A stretch of DNA of 64,000 nt, taken from contig NZ_JAODBU010000003.1 in assembly GCF_025336545.1 (NCBI RefSeq), positions 62,001-126,000 of the forward strand, in the 5' to 3' direction. This DNA comes from Eubacterium_U album (GTDB taxonomy: Bacteria; Bacillota; Clostridia; Lachnospirales; Lachnospiraceae). Position numbers and translations under genes: made by a program. How positions within the stretch are numbered: position 1 is the stretch's first letter; each line of letters starts with the position of its first letter. Shown piece by piece: positions 62,032-64,000 of this stretch. Under the pieces are notes generated by a model, which did no database searches, was not told the DNA's origin, and saw nothing but the letters and a program-made list of their open reading frames with translations.

Positions 62032-63399
62032 ATGAGAACGATATATAAACAATTATTGTCATCAATGCTTGCAATTTCAGTTGCAGTACCTATTATAATC
62101 TTAGTTATTTTTAATGTTGTAATGACTAATAATATACAGACCACGGCTAAAAAGGAATTATCAAGCACAATGACAACGATGGAAAAACTTGTGCAAACAT
62201 CGTATGAAGAAGGGGACTCATCAGAACTCCTTACTAATTTAGTTGCAGCTCTTACTTCCACAAAATTATCAGGAAACACTAATTTTTATATTTTGAGAAA
62301 TGAAAATATAAGTTTTAAGAGTGATAGTGGGTTTGAAATAAATGATGGTCAGATAATAAAAATTTCAAAATCAAAAAAAGATATCCACAGAGAAAAAATT
62401 AATAATTATCAGTGCTACATTTCAGTTGTATCTTTAGACAATTACGAGGGTGTTAAAAATGCATCAATGGTATTTGTAACGAATACGAGGACTGGGACGG
62501 ACAATCTTGTAAATTCTAATGTAATATTAATGATTATTATACTTATTTGCATGATAGTAAGTGTTGTATTTTCCGTAAAATTGTCAAAAAGTATTAGCAA
62601 TCAGATTATGAAAGCCTGTGCTTACGCAAATGAAGTAGGAAATGGAATATTTACAAATAAAATTGAAGGACAGTCAAATAAAGAAATAGAAGATTTGTAT
62701 AAGAGCCTTAATCATATGGCTGCAAAATTAAAAGCAAATGACGAAAATCAAAAGAGTTTTTATCAGAATATTTCTCACGAGTTTAGAAATCCACTTATGT
62801 CAATACAAGGTTATGCAGAAGGTATTGAAAGTGGAATATTAAGCGATAATGTAGGGGCGGCATCAGTCATCAGACAGGAAAGTATAAAACTAAATAAGAT
62901 GGTGGCTGAACTTCTTACATTATCCAAATTTGATAGTAAGATGTATAATGTTTCCATTGAGAAATTTAATGCAAGAGAGATTATGTTAGATGCTTTGCAG
63001 AGAATAAAAGGAATTGCATTAAAAGAAGAAATCGATATTGATATGGAAATAGATAAACAGATGAGCATAAATATTGACGAAGATTTGTTCCATAATGTTA
63101 TTTTAAACATTACATCAAATTGTATTAGATATGCAAAAAAACAGGTTTTTATCAGAGGATATGTAATGGAAGGTAAAAACGTAATTGAAATATACGATGA
63201 TGGAGATGGAACAATTGAAAAGAACATTCCTCATTTGTTTGAAAGATTCTATAAAGGAGAAAAAGGAAACTTCGGATTAGGTCTTGCAATAGCAAAAGAA
63301 GCAATGGAAAACATGAATGGAAATATAACTGCAATACCAAATGGAGAAAGCAAAATTCCGGGAAATTATAAAATTAAATTTTTGCTATGTTTTAGCTAA
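62032..63399 (+). CDS. Sensor histidine kinase
   Basis: 455 residues: membrane helix ~10-32, extracellular sensor ~33-160, second helix ~163-185, HAMP, HisKA with H249 in NISHEFRNPLMSIQGY, HATPase with N box (ILNITSNCIRYAKK), G1 IYDDGDG and G2 FGLGLAIAKE. Signals to the adjacent OmpR-type regulator. The upstream lipoprotein and coil protein could be part of the sensing unit (inference). Confidence 0.92.
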   Translation: MRTIYKQLLSSMLAISVAVPIIILVIFNVVMTNNIQTTAKKELSSTMTTMEKLVQTSYEEGDSSELLTNLVAALTSTKLSGNTNFYILRNENISFKSDSGFEINDGQIIKISKSKKDIHREKINNYQCYISVVSLDNYEGVKNASMVFVTNTRTGTDNLVNSNVILMIIILICMIVSVVFSVKLSKSISNQIMKACAYANEVGNGIFTNKIEGQSNKEIEDLYKSLNHMAAKLKANDENQKSFYQNISHEFRNPLMSIQGYAEGIESGILSDNVGAASVIRQESIKLNKMVAELLTLSKFDSKMYNVSIEKFNAREIMLDALQRIKGIALKEEIDIDMEIDKQMSINIDEDLFHNVILNITSNCIRYAKKQVFIRGYVMEGKNVIEIYDDGDGTIEKNIPHLFERFYKGEKGNFGLGLAIAKEAMENMNGNITAIPNGESKIPGNYKIKFLLCFS

Positions 63400-63585
63400 T
63401 ATTTGTCAAATTAATTTGGTTAAGGCAAATTGAATATTAAAAAATGCCAAAATGGGAAAAGAGTTGTATTAATAATTAACAGATATTTACTCTACTTTAT
63501 TAACATTAGTAAGTTTTTCTTGACAAATTCTGTATTTTGCGTAAAGTTAAAAAAGACGAAATGACAAAGAACGGAGAAAAACAGA

Positions 63586-63912
63586 ATGTTTAATGAAAAA
63601 ATGGTTTTGTGTGCGTCTAATGCATATGAAAAAAAGTATTATTTAAACGATCAATTTTCTAATCTTCCGGAGCGTGTAAAACAGGAATTGCAGATTATGT
63701 GTGTGCTGTTTACAGAAGAAGTAGGTGGAATTCTTATTTTGCAATATGAAGAAGATGGAACATTACAGATTGTCACAGAGGCAGATGAGGGAGACCTTTT
63801 ATATGATGATATAGGATGTGGATTAAAGGTTAAGCAGATGCAGCTTGATAAGAGAGAACTTTTAGAATCACTGGAAATGTACTATAAAGTATTTGTTTTA
63901 GGAGAGGAATAA
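63586..63912 (+). CDS. DUF6145-like protein
   Basis: 108 residues, acidic, no membrane segment: MVLCASNAYEKKYYLNDQFSNLPERVKQELQIMCVLFTEEVGGI...DDIGCGLKVKQMQLDKRELLESLEMYYKVF. Resembles the DUF6145 family found in Lachnospiraceae, from memory. A promoter TTGACA/TAAAGT lies near 63520-63545. The coaX start follows the stop directly, suggesting an operon. Confidence 0.65.
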   Translation: MFNEKMVLCASNAYEKKYYLNDQFSNLPERVKQELQIMCVLFTEEVGGILILQYEEDGTLQIVTEADEGDLLYDDIGCGLKVKQMQLDKRELLESLEMYYKVFVLGEE

Positions 63913-64000
63913 ATGTTAATTACAGTTGACGCCGGTAATACTAATATTACACTTGGTGTATTTAAAGAAAAAAAAGTTTATGCTACATTTAGAATGACAA
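63913..64000 (+). CDS. coaX: Type III pantothenate kinase (5' part only)
   Basis: Begins MLITVDAGNTNITLGVF, the ATP-binding signature of CoaX, and runs off the window after 29 codons. First step of CoA synthesis. GGAGAGG ribosome site in the end of the preceding gene. Confidence 0.85.
   Translation, partial: MLITVDAGNTNITLGVFKEKKVYATFRMT

Overview
The window is AT-rich, densely coded, Gram-positive DNA. It most likely comes from an anaerobic, spore-forming gut-type clostridium of the Lachnospiraceae. The evidence is the gene content: a pyruvate formate-lyase system, indolepyruvate:ferredoxin oxidoreductase, type III glutamine synthetase, the cotJABC spore-coat operon, SleB-type cell wall hydrolases, a class B sortase, VanW, and many Thr-rich or Lys-rich secreted proteins. 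This is inferred from gene content; no 16S gene is present. No phage, insertion sequence, CRISPR array or replication origin was seen.

Layout. 1-6.9 kb: surface and signalling island with a partial secreted protein, a Hanks-type Ser/Thr kinase followed by a frameshifted small secreted gene, a triple-PspC membrane protein, a membrane protein with a duplicated extracellular domain, and a Big_2 protein. 6.9-7.7 kb: gene-free stretch with a cluster of TTACGGAT/ATCCGTAA sites. 7.7-12.6 kb: iorAB, amidohydrolase and acyl-CoA synthetase operon (2-oxoacid to acyl-CoA or arylacetate metabolism). 12.8-17.1 kb: two paralogous cell-wall hydrolases sharing one promoter/operator design, flanking a MATE exporter behind a probable guanidine-IV riboswitch. 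17.3-25.7 kb: ABC-F protein, thioesterase, PuuR-like regulator plus potA-potB-potCD polyamine importer, rRNA methyltransferase, tRNA-Phe and tRNA-Gly. 25.8-34.7 kb: GH16, radical SAM, exonuclease, VanW, AIR-synthase-like, Lrp and aminotransferase genes, trmL. 35-39.6 kb: nitroreductase, a split pyruvate formate-lyase (pflB without the glycyl-radical domain, pflA, separate 80-aa glycyl-radical protein), xpt. 39.7-42.8 kb: DUF815 ATPase, HPr-kinase-like protein, S24/S26 peptidase, FN3 secreted protein, tRNA-Gln. 42.9-50.8 kb: cotJCBA, phosphofructokinase, two tandem secreted GH16 enzymes, fba aldolase, sortase B. 51-64 kb: glutamine synthetase III behind an attenuator leader, Na+ symporter, mgtE, cyclophilin, DUF1858, a Lys/Ala-repeat protein, NfeD plus stomatin-like, a small lipoprotein and coil protein, a two-component system, and the start of coaX.

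Most unusual signal: a ~85-nt sequence occurs four times (about 1239, 21657, 29725 and 61241), always on the + strand. Each copy lies 1-14 nt after the stop codon of one gene and exactly 97-99 nt (measured from its first stem) before the start codon of the next. Three copies contain an ideal AGGAGG site and a 7-codon mini-ORF (MNEVHFL or MNKVHFL) inside a hairpin whose outer stem shows a compensatory base-pair change. A second GC-rich hairpin and the downstream gene's ribosome site follow. The downstream genes are unrelated (kinase, potB, VanW protein, response regulator). I do not recognise this element. It is the best candidate here for an undescribed cis-acting RNA or leader-peptide system. 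The split pyruvate formate-lyase is the second highlight.
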